DNA of 64,000 nt from Vibrio variabilis (GCF_003263785.1 NZ_JYJK01000139.1:17361-81360); one strand, 5' to 3'; numbered from the stretch's first letter, positions 26,568 to 36,638 are shown. Translations and numbers: made by a program. The notes: generated by a model from the sequence alone, not told the origin.

Positions 26568-27929
26568 ATGAATTTTAGTACGGTCGTACTCGCCGCGGGA
26601 AAGGGAACCCGCATGTATTCCAATAAACCGAAAGTATTGCATACCCTAGCGGGTAAGCCGATGGTGAAACATGTCATCGATACTTGTGAAGGTTTGGGCT
26701 CTCAAAACATCCACCTAGTGTATGGTCACGGTGGCGACCTTATGAAGTCGGCTCTTGAACAAGAGACAGTCAATTGGGTACTACAAGCAGACCAACTGGG
26801 TACAGGTCACGCAGTTGACCAAGCGTCACCTCATCTAGCTGATGACGAGAAAGTTCTAGTGCTTTACGGTGACGTTCCACTGATTTCAGAACAAACCATT
26901 GAAAACTTATTGGACGCGCAGCCAACAGGCGGTATTGCACTGCTTACAGTGGTGTTGGATAACCCAATGGGCTACGGTCGTATCGTGCGTAAGAATGGCC
27001 CTGTAGTGGCTATTGTCGAGCAAAAAGACGCGACTGAAGAGCAGAAGCTAATTAAAGAGATCAACACGGGTGTGATGGTCGCAACGGGCGGCGATCTTAA
27101 GCGCTGGTTATCAGGCCTTAGCAACGATAATGCTCAGGGTGAATACTACCTGACAGACGTGATAGCAGCGGCACATGACGAAGGCCGTGCCGTTGAAGCG
27201 GTACACCCTGCGAATCCAATTGAGGTTGAAGGTGTTAACGATCGCGCTCAGCTAGCGCGTCTAGAGCGTGCATTCCAGTCGATGCAAGCACAGAAGCTGC
27301 TCGAGCAGGGTGTCATGCTACGTGATCCAGCACGCTTTGACCTACGTGGTCAGTTGCAGTGTGGCATGGATGTCGAAATCGACACTAACGTCATCATCGA
27401 AGGTAGCGTCACGCTAGGTGATAACGTGGTGATTGGCGCTGGCTGTGTGTTGAAAGACTGTGAAATCGATGACAACACCGTCGTGCGTCCATACAGCGTA
27501 ATTGAAGGTGCGACGGTCGGTGAGCAGTGTACTGTAGGTCCATTCACTCGCCTGCGTCCGGGTGCAGATATGCGTAATGACTCTCACGTGGGTAACTTTG
27601 TTGAGGTCAAGAATGCACGCTTAGGTGAAGGCTCGAAAGCAAACCACCTTACCTATCTTGGCGATGCAGAGATCGGTCAGCGTACTAACGTTGGGGCAGG
27701 TGTGATCACCTGTAACTACGATGGCGCGAATAAGTTTAAGACCATTATCGGAAACGATGTGTTTGTTGGCTCCGACAGCCAGCTAGTGGCTCCAGTGACA
27801 ATTGCTGATGGCGCAACGATTGGTGCGGGTACCACGCTAACCAAAGACGTAGCGGAAGGTGAGTTAGTGATCACTCGCGCTAAAGAGCGCAAAATCACAG
27901 GCTGGCAGCGTCCAGTAAAGAAAAAGTAA
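26568..27929 (+). CDS. glmU: Bifunctional GlmU: glucosamine-1-phosphate acetyltransferase and GlcNAc-1-P uridyltransferase
   Basis: 453 residues. It makes UDP-GlcNAc for peptidoglycan and lipid A. The N-terminal uridyltransferase has LAAGKGTRMYS at residues 8-18 and GTGHAVDQA; the C-terminal half is a left-handed beta helix of hexapeptide repeats with the acetyltransferase loop TYLGDAEIGQRTNVGAG. It is monocistronic, between the atp terminator and its own. Position after atpC is common in gamma-proteobacteria. Confidence 0.97.
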   Translation: MNFSTVVLAAGKGTRMYSNKPKVLHTLAGKPMVKHVIDTCEGLGSQNIHLVYGHGGDLMKSALEQETVNWVLQADQLGTGHAVDQASPHLADDEKVLVLYGDVPLISEQTIENLLDAQPTGGIALLTVVLDNPMGYGRIVRKNGPVVAIVEQKDATEEQKLIKEINTGVMVATGGDLKRWLSGLSNDNAQGEYYLTDVIAAAHDEGRAVEAVHPANPIEVEGVNDRAQLARLERAFQSMQAQKLLEQGVMLRDPARFDLRGQLQCGMDVEIDTNVIIEGSVTLGDNVVIGAGCVLKDCEIDDNTVVRPYSVIEGATVGEQCTVGPFTRLRPGADMRNDSHVGNFVEVKNARLGEGSKANHLTYLGDAEIGQRTNVGAGVITCNYDGANKFKTIIGNDVFVGSDSQLVAPVTIADGATIGAGTTLTKDVAEGELVITRAKERKITGWQRPVKKK

Positions 27930-27949
27930 TCACGATTACATTTATATAG

Positions 27950-27976
27950 AAAAGGGTCTCATTGAGACCCTTTTTA
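27950..27976 (+). terminator. Terminator after glmU
   Basis: 11-bp stem AAAAGGGTCTC / GAGACCCTTTT with loop ATT and a T-tract. It may also serve the convergent permease gene, 50 bases away. Confidence 0.88.
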
Positions 27977-28021
27977 GTTTTTGATGTTTGATTAATCGTT
28001 ATGGCATAACGTGCTGGTGGA

Positions 28022-28764
28022 TTAGTGACTCGGGATCTCAATTCTTTTTTCTAGCCAGCGTACGGCTTGAGAAACCAGCAGAATCAGCACTAAGTATTCC
28101 AATACTAGGAAGGTATAGATCTCCAATGGTAAGTACTCGTTAACCACCAACTCGTTGGCGCGTCTAGTCAGGTCGCTTAAGCCAATGACACTCACCAGTG
28201 AAGACATCTTTAAGATGTAGACAAACTGGTTCCCCAGCGGTGGCAGTATCTGCCTAAATGCCTGAGGTAAAATTACCAGGCGCATTTTCTGCCAATAGTT
28301 GAGCCCAAGTGACTCCGCCGCTTCATGTTGACCACGAGTCACGGCTTGAATACCACCACGAAAGACCTCGGCCATAAAAGCACTCTCCGCGACAGTCAGT
28401 GCTATCACACCTGCCCAGAAATGGTTGAGTGAAATGTCTAGCAGCGTCGGCATACCGTAATAGACCCAGAGTAGCAGTACCAGGACAGGAATAGAGCGTA
28501 TGACTTCGACGTAGATACGGTTGATAGCACGTAGCCAAGGTTTTTCAGAAAGCGCAGGGAAGGCGACAAGCAGACCCAACAGCATGGCAAACACCATACT
28601 GAGCAGTGACACATAGATGGTGTCCTTAAAACCGGCTAACAAGAAGCGAGATTGGTTTTTCCTTGTTCGGTGGAGGGGTCGAGCACATACCAGCCCCACT
28701 CGTAATCAGAACAACCACTTAGTAGTGGTAGGCACAAAACAGCAGCAAGTAATCGATAGCTCAC
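28022..28764 (-). CDS. Amino acid ABC transporter permease with lipoprotein-like N-terminus (frameshift)
   Basis: HisM-type inner-membrane permease. The region from GFKDTIYVSLLSMVFAMLL onward, RSIPVLVLLLWVYYGMP and EAAESLGLNYWQKMRLVILPQA (written here in part: EAAESLGLNYWQ) are clear family features. The true start is probably GTG at 28764 (AGGGAC upstream), giving a beginning VSYRLLAAVLCLPLLSGCSD with a perfect lipobox LSGC, then EWGWYVLDPSTEQGKTN. One base is missing near 28650, which breaks the frame between this segment and the transporter core. Restored length is 247 residues. It is divergent from a binding protein gene; no ATPase gene is adjacent. Confidence 0.82.
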
Positions 28765-28856
28765 AATCGTCCCTAATTATTCCTGAAAATTCCATCTGTT
28801 ACTGCTATGTTATCAAGGATGTACCACGAATGTTTAATAATTTTAGGGACTATTCA

Positions 28857-29633
28857 ATGAAGAAGTGGATTCTGGGCTTTATTATTACTTTTCTTTCTAT
28901 CAGTCAGGTAGCGGCGGAAACCAGTCGTCTACAAGAGATCTTAGACTCAGGTGTGCTTAGGGTCGGCACCACGGGAGACTGGAACCCGATGACCATGAAA
29001 GATCCGGCGACCAACTCTTATCGTGGATTTGATATTGATGTGACCACTGAGCTTGCCAAAGATCTTGGCGTTAAGGTTGAGTATGTGGCGACCGATTGGA
29101 AGACATTGGTTAACGGTATTACCGCCAACAAATACGATATCACGGGAAGCGCGTCACTTAACATGTCCCGCGCTAAGGTCGCAGGGTACAGCCAACCGTA
29201 TTTCTACTTAGCCTTTGTGCCAGTGGTACAAAAGAAAGATCTTGAAAAGTATGCGGATTGGGCAGATTTTAACAAACCTGATGTTAAGGTGGCGGCAACA
29301 CTAGGTACGGTGCAAGAGAAGATGGTCAAAGATTTCTTCCCAGATGCCGAGCATATTGTCATTGAAGCGCCTGCTCGTGATTTCCAAGAGCTATTGGCTC
29401 GCCGCGCTGATGTCTCTGTGACCTCAAATGTGGAAGCGGCTACTTTGGTGACTAAGTTTAAGCAATTGGCGATTGTGCCAGTCGCGGAGCCTCGTAAGCC
29501 AACACCTATTTCTATGTTGCTGCCGCAAAAAGACCAAGTATGGATTAACTACGTGAATCACTGGGTAGAGCTCAAGAAGACTCAGGGCTTCTTTGATGCT
29601 ACCGCAGAAAAGTGGGGACTGAAAAGTCTGTAA
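28857..29633 (+). CDS. Periplasmic substrate-binding protein, SBP_bac_3 family
   Basis: 258-residue precursor: signal peptide MKKWILGFIITFLSISQVAA cleaved before ETSR. The mature start RLQEILDSGVLRVGTTGDWN and the later FDIDVTTELAKDLGVKVEY, YDITGSASLNMSRAK and RADVSVTSNVEA resemble the cyclohexadienyl dehydratase (PheC)-like branch of this family as much as transport proteins. It is divergent from an ABC permease, which favours transport. Substrate is unknown. An in-frame extension to the left runs into the divergent permease and is rejected. Confidence 0.8.
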   Translation: MKKWILGFIITFLSISQVAAETSRLQEILDSGVLRVGTTGDWNPMTMKDPATNSYRGFDIDVTTELAKDLGVKVEYVATDWKTLVNGITANKYDITGSASLNMSRAKVAGYSQPYFYLAFVPVVQKKDLEKYADWADFNKPDVKVAATLGTVQEKMVKDFFPDAEHIVIEAPARDFQELLARRADVSVTSNVEAATLVTKFKQLAIVPVAEPRKPTPISMLLPQKDQVWINYVNHWVELKKTQGFFDATAEKWGLKSL

Positions 29634-29666
29634 CTGTAGTCGATAATAAGTACAGTCGATAAATAG

Positions 29667-29702
29667 AAAGGGCGACCGCGCATATGCTCGGTCGCCCTTT
29701 TG
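29667..29702. terminator. Bidirectional terminator between binding protein gene and punC
   Basis: 12-bp stem AAAGGGCGACCG / CGGTCGCCCTTT with a 10-base loop that itself contains GCATATGC. It serves two convergent genes. Confidence 0.88.
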
Positions 29703-29706
29703 GCAG

Positions 29707-30912
29707 TTATTCGTCGCTTACTACGCGGGCGTTATCTGGAACCGTTAACTCCTCCGTGATTGCTGGGTTGGCAATCAAATAGCCAATCCACATGACCGCT
29801 AAGCAGCCAAGAATCACATAACCAACCGCAGACTGTGCCATCACAGCAAATGCCGCCACTATGGCACTGGCTAGGCTGCTAACACCAATCTGTAGGCTAT
29901 TTTGCAGACCGGCAGCCGTTGCCGAGCAATGCGCTGCACTGGATAGTGCACGGTTTACCACGATTGGGTAGAGCGCACCGTTAGCGACGGCTAGTAGACA
30001 GAATGGCAACAGGATTGGCCATACACTGCTAAGCGCCCACTGACATGCCACAAACACCATCAAGATGGCCACGGTTTCTAAGCCAAGAAGCTGCTTGAGT
30101 ACAGCATCATCACCGAGTTTTGCCACCAGCTTTTTACCCGCATAGCCGCCGACCATAAACGCCACAGTTTGAGGGATAAAGCTAAGACCAATGTCTTTTG
30201 CCGAGTAACCCAGTTGGCTCATGATTTCTGGCATACCGGTTAGGTACGCAAAAAATGCCGCTGATGCTACGCCGTACATGATCACATTACCCATGTACTC
30301 TCTCGATCCAAACAGACTCTTAAGATCAGCGCTAATGGACGATCGTTGCTCGATGGGTTTTGGCTGATCTTTAAGTGATAGGGTGATCATTGCCAGTAGT
30401 GCACCTGTGATCGCAAGCACCACAAAAATACTATGCCAGCCCCACATTTCTGTCAGGAGTACACCAAGTTGTGGCGCGAGCGCTGGCGATAACGCGACCA
30501 GAGGCATAATGGTGGCAAAAACCTGCTGGCTGGTTTTCTTATCAAATTTATCGATAACCATAGACTGCCAGATCACAGCGGGTGCACAGACACCAATCGC
30601 TTGCAGCAGACGCAGCGATAGCAACTGCCATACTTGTTCACTCCAAGCTAAACCAAATGACGCGATGGTAAAGATAGTCAGTCCAGCAAACAGTGTTTTG
30701 CGGTGACCAAAGCGATCGCTGGCCAGTCCCCATACAAATTGACCCAGACCCATACCGACAAGAAACACCGTCAGTGATAGTGCGATCTGCTCTGGTCCAG
30801 TAGCAAAGTCCTGCTCAATAAGTTTAAATGCAGGCAAGTACATATCCGTGGCAATGAAGCCCAACATGGATAATGCGGATAAGTAGATAAGTTGAAGTTT
30901 AGAGATTTTCAT
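29707..30912 (-). CDS. punC: Purine nucleoside transporter PunC (MFS, Bcr/CflA type)
   Basis: 401-residue 12-helix major facilitator. It resembles E. coli PunC (YdhC): LGFIATDMYLPAF in helix 1, the MFS loop GLASDRFGHRKTL, QAIGVCAPAVIWQ, MPLVALSPALAPQLG, and FIPQTVAFMVGGYAG. The start chosen (MKISKLQLIY) follows AGGAA; an upstream in-frame codon adds 16 polar residues without a ribosome site. The divergent LysR gene beside it is the PunR homologue, which supports the assignment. The role, adenosine-related transport, comes from E. coli work. Confidence 0.82.
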   Translation of the reverse strand: MKISKLQLIYLSALSMLGFIATDMYLPAFKLIEQDFATGPEQIALSLTVFLVGMGLGQFVWGLASDRFGHRKTLFAGLTIFTIASFGLAWSEQVWQLLSLRLLQAIGVCAPAVIWQSMVIDKFDKKTSQQVFATIMPLVALSPALAPQLGVLLTEMWGWHSIFVVLAITGALLAMITLSLKDQPKPIEQRSSISADLKSLFGSREYMGNVIMYGVASAAFFAYLTGMPEIMSQLGYSAKDIGLSFIPQTVAFMVGGYAGKKLVAKLGDDAVLKQLLGLETVAILMVFVACQWALSSVWPILLPFCLLAVANGALYPIVVNRALSSAAHCSATAAGLQNSLQIGVSSLASAIVAAFAVMAQSAVGYVILGCLAVMWIGYLIANPAITEELTVPDNARVVSDE

Positions 30913-31050
30913 TGTTATTCCTTGAAATAATTTCACAGGAATGGTTTGGCGCCAGCCCATACTGCTGATGACGAGTATTCTATTTTTGGAAAAAAGAAAA
31001 ATAAAACGCTATATTTTGTGGTTATCCATCAAATATTTTGAAAGCTCGTT

Positions 31051-31949
31051 ATGTACTCACGTTCTTCACTAGAAATGCTCGATGCCGTTGCGCATCTGGG
31101 GAGTTTCAGCGCGGCAGCACAAGTGCTGCATAAAGTCCCTTCTGCGATTAGCTATAGTGTTCGCCAAATAGAACAAGAGCTTGGTGTACAACTCTTTACT
31201 CGTTTACCACGTAAAGTCGAACTGACGCCCGCAGGGGAAGTGTTCATATTGGAGGCTCGGCAGATGTTGCGCCGTATGGATGAGCTTACTCATCAAACTC
31301 GCCGTACAGCACAAGGCTGGCAAAGTAGCTTAAAGCTGACCTTAGATAATATCGTTAAGGTCGACAAACTTTCAGAGCTGATTGAAGACTTCTATCGCGA
31401 GTTTGAGTTTGCTGAGCTGCAGATCAATATGGAAGTCTACAATGGCGCTTGGGAGGCCATATCCCAAGAGCGTGCCGATATCGTAATTGGCGCCACATCC
31501 GCCGTGCCAGTGAGTGGTGAGTATGGAGTCAAAAAAATAGGTAGTCTAGATTGGGCTCTGGTGATGTCGCCCACTCATCCATGTGCGCTGGTGGATGTCT
31601 TGGATGAGTTGGTTGTGAGCCAATATCCCGCCATTTGTATTGATGACACCTCACGTGAGCTGCCCAAACGCCACACCGAACACTACCCGCAGCAGCGCCG
31701 ATTGTTGCTACCGAACTGGTTTACGGCGATTGAGTGCCTAAAAAGTCATGTGGGAATTGGTTATATGCCAAGTCATATGGCAAGACCGCTTATTGAGCAA
31801 GGTTTGTTGGTTGAGCGCGTACTCCCAGATGCCAAACTTTCTAGTGAGTGTGCATGGTGTGGAGAAAGCATGATAACCATAAGCTACTAGAGTGGTTACT
31901 TGATTACCTTGGTGAGGAAGATAAGCTTTATCGAGATTGGTTGGCATAA
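31051..31949 (+). CDS. punR: LysR-type regulator PunR (one-base frameshift near the end)
   Basis: DNA-binding transcriptional activator of punC in E. coli. Winged helix-turn-helix at residues 3-62 (LDAVAHLGSFSAAAQVLHK and AISYSVRQIEQELG), then the LysR ligand-binding domain. It resembles E. coli YdhB/PunR through TLDNIVKVDKL and VYNGAWEAIS. A C is missing near 31869 (GAAAGC-ATGAT for GAAAGCCATGAT), which truncates the frame 20 residues early. Restored tail HDNHKLLEWLLDYLGEED ends at DWLA, 299 residues. The gene is divergent from punC, 138 bases apart, so the shared region probably holds its operator. Confidence 0.82.
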
Positions 31950-31950
31950 A

Positions 31951-31977
31951 AACGGGAAGCGATGGCTTCCCGTTGAT
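31951..31977. terminator. Bidirectional terminator between punR and ilvA
   Basis: Perfect 10-bp stem AACGGGAAGC / GCTTCCCGTT with loop GATG between convergent genes. Confidence 0.82.
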
Positions 31978-31990
31978 CTTTATTTCCAGC

Positions 31991-33527
31991 CTAGGATAAG
32001 AAGAATTTATAGGACGGGTTATCCGTTTCATCTTTACACTGGTAGCCAAGCTCTCGAAGGTGAGTGGAGAACTCGCTAAGATCGCTATCTTCAAGTTCAA
32101 ATCCACACAATACGCGCCCGTAGTCGGCACCATGGTTGCGATAATTGAACAGGCTAATGTTCCAATGCGTACCCAGCGTGCTCAAGAACTTAAGCAGGGC
32201 GCCTGGGTATTCTGGGAACTCAAAGCTGTATAAGCGCTCTTTAAGCTGCTTAGATGCTTACCGCCGATCATATAGCGAATGTGCAGTTTCGCCATCTCAT
32301 CGTCAGAGAGATCAGCGACAGGATAGCCACCGGTTCGTAGATCACTGATGATGCCATCCAGCTCATCTTGGCCGCCAACCAGTCTTACACCCACAAAAAT
32401 ATTTGCGAGATCATCGTCGTTGTAGCGGTAGTTAAACTCAGTAACGGCACGCCCGCCAATGATATTGCAGAATTCAAAGAAAGCCCCCTGGCGCTCTGGA
32501 ATAGTCACCGCGAGTAAGCCCTCACGTTTTTCACCCAGTTCACAGCGCTCAGAGACGTAGCGAAGACCGTGGAAGTTGGTGTTTGCGCCAGACAGCACGG
32601 TACCCAGCTGCTTGTCCTTCAGTTGATGCTTTTCGGCAAATTTCTTTAGACCAGCCAGCGCCAATGCGCCAGAAGGCTCAGCAATGGCACGAGTATCTTC
32701 AAAGATATCTTTTACCGCAGAGCAAATCTCATCGCTAGACACAGTAATGTGGCCATCAATGTACTGCTGACACAGTCTAAAGGTCTCGTTACCGATGATC
32801 TTCACTGCGACGCCGTCAGCAAACATGCTCACTTGATCAAGCACAACGGGTTCACCGGCATCAAGCGCGGCTTTAAGGCAAGCTGAATCTTCAGGTTCAA
32901 CCGCGATCACTTTGATTTCAGGCATAAGCTGCTTAACCAGCACGGCGACACCCGCTGCCAGACCACCGCCGCCACAGGGACAAAGATGTAATCAAGGTGA
33001 CCATTTTGCTGCAGCATTTCCATACCGATAGTGCCTTGTCCTGCAATCACCAAAGGGTGATCGAAAGGAGGGACAAAGGTATAGCCATGCTCTTTTGAGA
33101 GGCGCTCAGCTTCGGCTTTCGCTTCATCAAAGTTGCTGCCGTGAAGTACCACGTTGCCACCAAAGCCGCGTACTGCTTCGACTTTGATGTCTGGTGTGGT
33201 TTTTGGCATCACGATGGTGGTATTGATGCCGAGCTTAGTACCTGACAGCGCCATGCCTTGAGCGTGGTTCCCCGCCGAAGCGGCAATGACACCAGCACGC
33301 TTTTGCTCATCGCTAAGGTTCGCCACCATGTTGTAGGCGCCGCGAAGCTTGAATGAGTGAACCGGCTGTCTGTCTTCACGCTTGATTTGGACTTGGTTAC
33401 CGATGCGAGCGCCGAGTCTTGGCATATCTTGAAGCGGCGACACGGTCGCCACTTCGTAGACAGGTGCTCTGAGAACCTGACGCAGATAATCTGCGCCAGA
33501 TACGGGATGATTATCTACGTCACTCAT
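31991..33527 (-). CDS. ilvA: Threonine ammonia-lyase (biosynthetic), two frameshifts
   Basis: Converts threonine to 2-oxobutanoate, the first step to isoleucine; feedback-inhibited by isoleucine. PLP-binding lysine in REDRQPVHSFKLRGAYN near residue 61, phosphate loop GGGGL, and two C-terminal ACT-like regulatory domains (about 320-512). Two single-base deletions break it: one in a G run near 32973 (PVGGGGLAAG restored) and one near 32251 (HLKQLKERLYSFEFPEYPGA restored). Full length is then 512 residues. It is the last gene of ilvGMEDA, with only two bases between the ilvD stop and its start. Both breaks are probably sequencing errors. Confidence 0.93.
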
Positions 33528-33529
33528 GA

Positions 33530-35371
33530 TTAGCCCTCGAGTTTGGACTTATCACGTACCGCACCTTTATCGGCGCTGGTGGCTAGATTAGCGTAAGCTT
33601 TTAATGCAAGAGAAACCGTACGTTCACGATCAGCCGGTTTCCAGCCCAGCTTATCTTGCTCTGCGCGGCGAGCGGCTAGCTCATCTTCAGAAACCACCAG
33701 CGTGATCTCACGGTTTGGAATGTCGATGTTGATCATATCACCATCTTTCACCAAACCAATGGTACCGCCATTAGCCGCTTCTGGAGAAGCGTGACCGATA
33801 GAAAGACCCGATGTACCGCCAGAGAAGCGGCCGTCAGTCAGTAGCGCACACTCTTTACCTAGACCCATAGATTTTAGGTACGTGGTTGGGTATAGCATCT
33901 CTTGCATGCCAGGGCCGCCTTTTGGACCTTCGTAGCGGATCACCACCACATCACCGGCTTTCACTTTGCCGCCCAGGATGCCATCTACTGCATCTTCTTG
34001 GCTTTCGAATACCACCGCAGGGCCTTGGAACTTAAGGATGCTCTCATCCACACCTGCTGTCTTAACGATACAGCCATCCAGTGCGATGTTGCCTTTTAGT
34101 ACCGCAAGACCGCCGTCTTGGCTGTACGCATTTTCTTTAGTGCGGATACAACCATTTTCACGGTCGTCATCAAGGGTGTCCCAGCGACAGTCTTGCGAGA
34201 AAGCTTGAGTGGTACGAATGCCTGCAGGACCTGCGCGGTAGAAGGATTTCACTTCTTCCGAATCCGTCAGCATGATGTCGTATTGAGACAACTGCTCTTC
34301 CATTGTCAGGCCAAGTACCGTTTTGGTTTGGTTGTTCAATAGACCTGCGCGGTTAAGCTCACCTAGGATACCGATAACACCACCCGCGCGGTGTACGTCT
34401 TCCATGTGATACTTAGGCGTTGATGGCGCTACCTTACAAAGGTTTGGCACGCGGCGAGACATCTGATCGATGTCTTCCATATCAAAGTCGACGTCGCCCT
34501 CTTGCGCCGCGGCAAGTAGGTGAAGAACCGTGTTAGTAGAGCCACCCATGGCGATATCTAGCGCCATTGCGTTCTCAAATGCTTCTTTACTGGCGATATT
34601 ACGCGGCAGTGCTGAGGCATCATCTTGCTCGTAGTAGCGCTTGGTAAGATCAACAATGCGCTTACCTGCATTCTTAAACAGCACCTCGCGATCGGCGTGC
34701 GTGGCAAGTAGAGAGCCGTTACCTGGCTGAGATAGACCCAGCGCCTCTGTCAGACAGTTCATTGAGTTAGCGGTAAACATACCAGAGCAAGAGCCACATG
34801 TCGGGCATGCAGAGCGCTCTACTTGCTCACTTTGCTCATCAGAAACCGTTGGATCGGCGCCTTGGATCATCGCATCAACTAGATCCAGCTTGATTATCTG
34901 ATCAGAAAGCTTAGTTTTCCCCGCTTCCATTGGACCGCCAGAGACAAAGATCACTGGGATGTTAAGGCGCATTGAAGCCATGAGCATTCCTGGAGTGATC
35001 TTGTCGCAGTTTGAGATACATACCATTGCATCGGCGCAGTGTGCATTGACCATGTACTCTACCGAGTCAGCGATAAGCTCGCGTGATGGCAGTGAGTACA
35101 GCATGCCGCCGTGACCCATTGCGATACCATCATCCACAGCGATGGTGTTGAATTCTTTCGCGATGCCGCCTGCTTCTTCGATCTCGCGAGCGACGAGCTG
35201 ACCAAGATCTTTTAGGTGTACGTGACCTGGAACGAACTGAGTGAACGAGTTCACAACGGCAATGATAGGTTTACCGAAGTCTTCATCTTTAACGCCAGTA
35301 GCGCGCCACAGAGCACGCGCACCAGCCATATTGCGACCATGAGTTGTGGTGGCAGAACGATATTTTGGCAT
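33530..35371 (-). CDS. ilvD: Dihydroxy-acid dehydratase
   Basis: 613-residue iron-sulphur enzyme that dehydrates 2,3-dihydroxy acids to 2-oxo acids in valine and isoleucine synthesis. Cysteine ligands are in VCISNCDKITPGM and CPTCGSCSGMFTANSMNC; the FSGGTSGLSIGHASPEA motif closes the active site. AAGGAAG precedes the ATG. Length equals E. coli IlvD within a few residues. Intact. Confidence 0.97.
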   Translation of the reverse strand: MPKYRSATTTHGRNMAGARALWRATGVKDEDFGKPIIAVVNSFTQFVPGHVHLKDLGQLVAREIEEAGGIAKEFNTIAVDDGIAMGHGGMLYSLPSRELIADSVEYMVNAHCADAMVCISNCDKITPGMLMASMRLNIPVIFVSGGPMEAGKTKLSDQIIKLDLVDAMIQGADPTVSDEQSEQVERSACPTCGSCSGMFTANSMNCLTEALGLSQPGNGSLLATHADREVLFKNAGKRIVDLTKRYYEQDDASALPRNIASKEAFENAMALDIAMGGSTNTVLHLLAAAQEGDVDFDMEDIDQMSRRVPNLCKVAPSTPKYHMEDVHRAGGVIGILGELNRAGLLNNQTKTVLGLTMEEQLSQYDIMLTDSEEVKSFYRAGPAGIRTTQAFSQDCRWDTLDDDRENGCIRTKENAYSQDGGLAVLKGNIALDGCIVKTAGVDESILKFQGPAVVFESQEDAVDGILGGKVKAGDVVVIRYEGPKGGPGMQEMLYPTTYLKSMGLGKECALLTDGRFSGGTSGLSIGHASPEAANGGTIGLVKDGDMINIDIPNREITLVVSEDELAARRAEQDKLGWKPADRERTVSLALKAYANLATSADKGAVRDKSKLEG

Positions 35372-35400
35372 TGTAATACTTCCTTAAATTTACCTGGTGC

Positions 35401-36342
35401 TTACTGGTTATCTTGTGGGTAGACGTAGTCCAACCAGCCCCACTTATCTTCTGTGGTGCCGTTGAATAGACCGAAGTACGCGTCTTGCATCACTTTAGTG
35501 ATAGGACCGCGTTTGCCTTCGCCTACCTCTATCTTATCGATAGTACGCACTGGAACGATTTCAGCGGCCGTACCTGTCATGAACACTTCATCAGCAAGGT
35601 AGAGTGCTTCACGAGCAATATTGGCTTCACGCACTTCATAACCCATGTCTTTTGCTAGCGTCATGATAGAGTCACGCGTAATACCAGGAAGGATAGCGCT
35701 GGTGGCTGGCGGTGTTGTAATCACACCATCTTTAACCACAAAAATGTTCTCACCAGCACCTTCAGATAGGTAGCCATCCACGCTCAGCGCGATGCCCTCA
35801 TCATAACCATGACGACGAGCTTCACCACCAACCAATAGCGAAGATAGGTAGTTACCACCCGCTTTGGCAGCCGTTGGGATCGTGTTTGGTGCCGCGCGGT
35901 TCCAGCTAGAAATCATCGCATCAACGCCGTTTGCGAGTGCTTCTTCACCCAGGTAAGAGCCCCATGGGAAAGCGGCGATGATAAGATCCATAATGGTGCC
36001 TTCTGGTGGACAGACACCGAGACCAACGTTGCCAACAAAACCAAGCGGACGAATATACGCTGATTCCAGTTTGTTTTGACGTAGTGTTTCACGCGTTGCT
36101 TCCATGATTTCTTCTTCGGTATATGGAATAGGGAAGCGATAAATTTTTGCTGAATCTTTTAGACGCTTAGCATGCTCAGGATGACGAAACACCACAGGCC
36201 CTTTTGGCGTGTTGTAACAGCGAACCCCTTCAAAAACAGATGTGCCATAGTGCATTGCGTGAGTTAAGACGTGAACGTTCGCCTCTGCCCATGGAACCAT
36301 CTCACCGTTAAACCAAATAAAATCTGCTGTTTTAGTAGCCAT
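35401..36342 (-). CDS. ilvE: Branched-chain amino acid aminotransferase
   Basis: 313-residue fold-type IV PLP aminotransferase acting on valine, leucine and isoleucine. Features: FIWFNGEMVPWAEANVHVL at the N-terminus, GTSVFEGVRCY, the PLP lysine in AAKAGGNYLSSLL, and EVFMTGTAAEIVPV. Middle of the ilv operon, 14 bases after ilvM. AAGGAAGG precedes the ATG. Confidence 0.96.
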   Translation of the reverse strand: MATKTADFIWFNGEMVPWAEANVHVLTHAMHYGTSVFEGVRCYNTPKGPVVFRHPEHAKRLKDSAKIYRFPIPYTEEEIMEATRETLRQNKLESAYIRPLGFVGNVGLGVCPPEGTIMDLIIAAFPWGSYLGEEALANGVDAMISSWNRAAPNTIPTAAKAGGNYLSSLLVGGEARRHGYDEGIALSVDGYLSEGAGENIFVVKDGVITTPPATSAILPGITRDSIMTLAKDMGYEVREANIAREALYLADEVFMTGTAAEIVPVRTIDKIEVGEGKRGPITKVMQDAYFGLFNGTTEDKWGWLDYVYPQDNQ

Positions 36343-36356
36343 TTAGCATTCCTTCC

Positions 36357-36638
36357 TTATGCATTCTGTTCTTGTAGGTTGTGATTGGTCAGTTCGTTGT
36401 TTTTAAGTTCTGTGACCTCAACGGTTCTGATGTCCCAAAGTTTCTCAATTTGGTTGATCAAGGTAGTGATGGGTCGATCGCTATCTACAATGATCTCAAC
36501 GCTGGCAATCTTACTTTCATGGTTTTGGGTCGCAGCCACTTGTTTGATAATAAAGCCACGGTGGCGAATCACGCGCAGTACGCGCTCAAGCAAGACAGGT
36601 TTGTCGTCGGCTTTGATGTCTAGTAGATATCTGTCCAT
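36357..36638 (-). CDS. ilvM: Acetolactate synthase II small regulatory subunit
   Basis: 93-residue ACT-domain subunit (DRYLLDIKADDKPVLLERVLR) that pairs with IlvG to form acetohydroxyacid synthase II. Its start overlaps the ilvG stop by one base (TAATG), implying coupled translation at a fixed ratio. Confidence 0.93.
   Translation of the reverse strand: MDRYLLDIKADDKPVLLERVLRVIRHRGFIIKQVAATQNHESKIASVEIIVDSDRPITTLINQIEKLWDIRTVEVTELKNNELTNHNLQEQNA

Noticed and set aside
28617..28856. N-terminal extension of the binding protein at 28857
   Set aside because: It runs through the divergent permease start and would bury the signal peptide.
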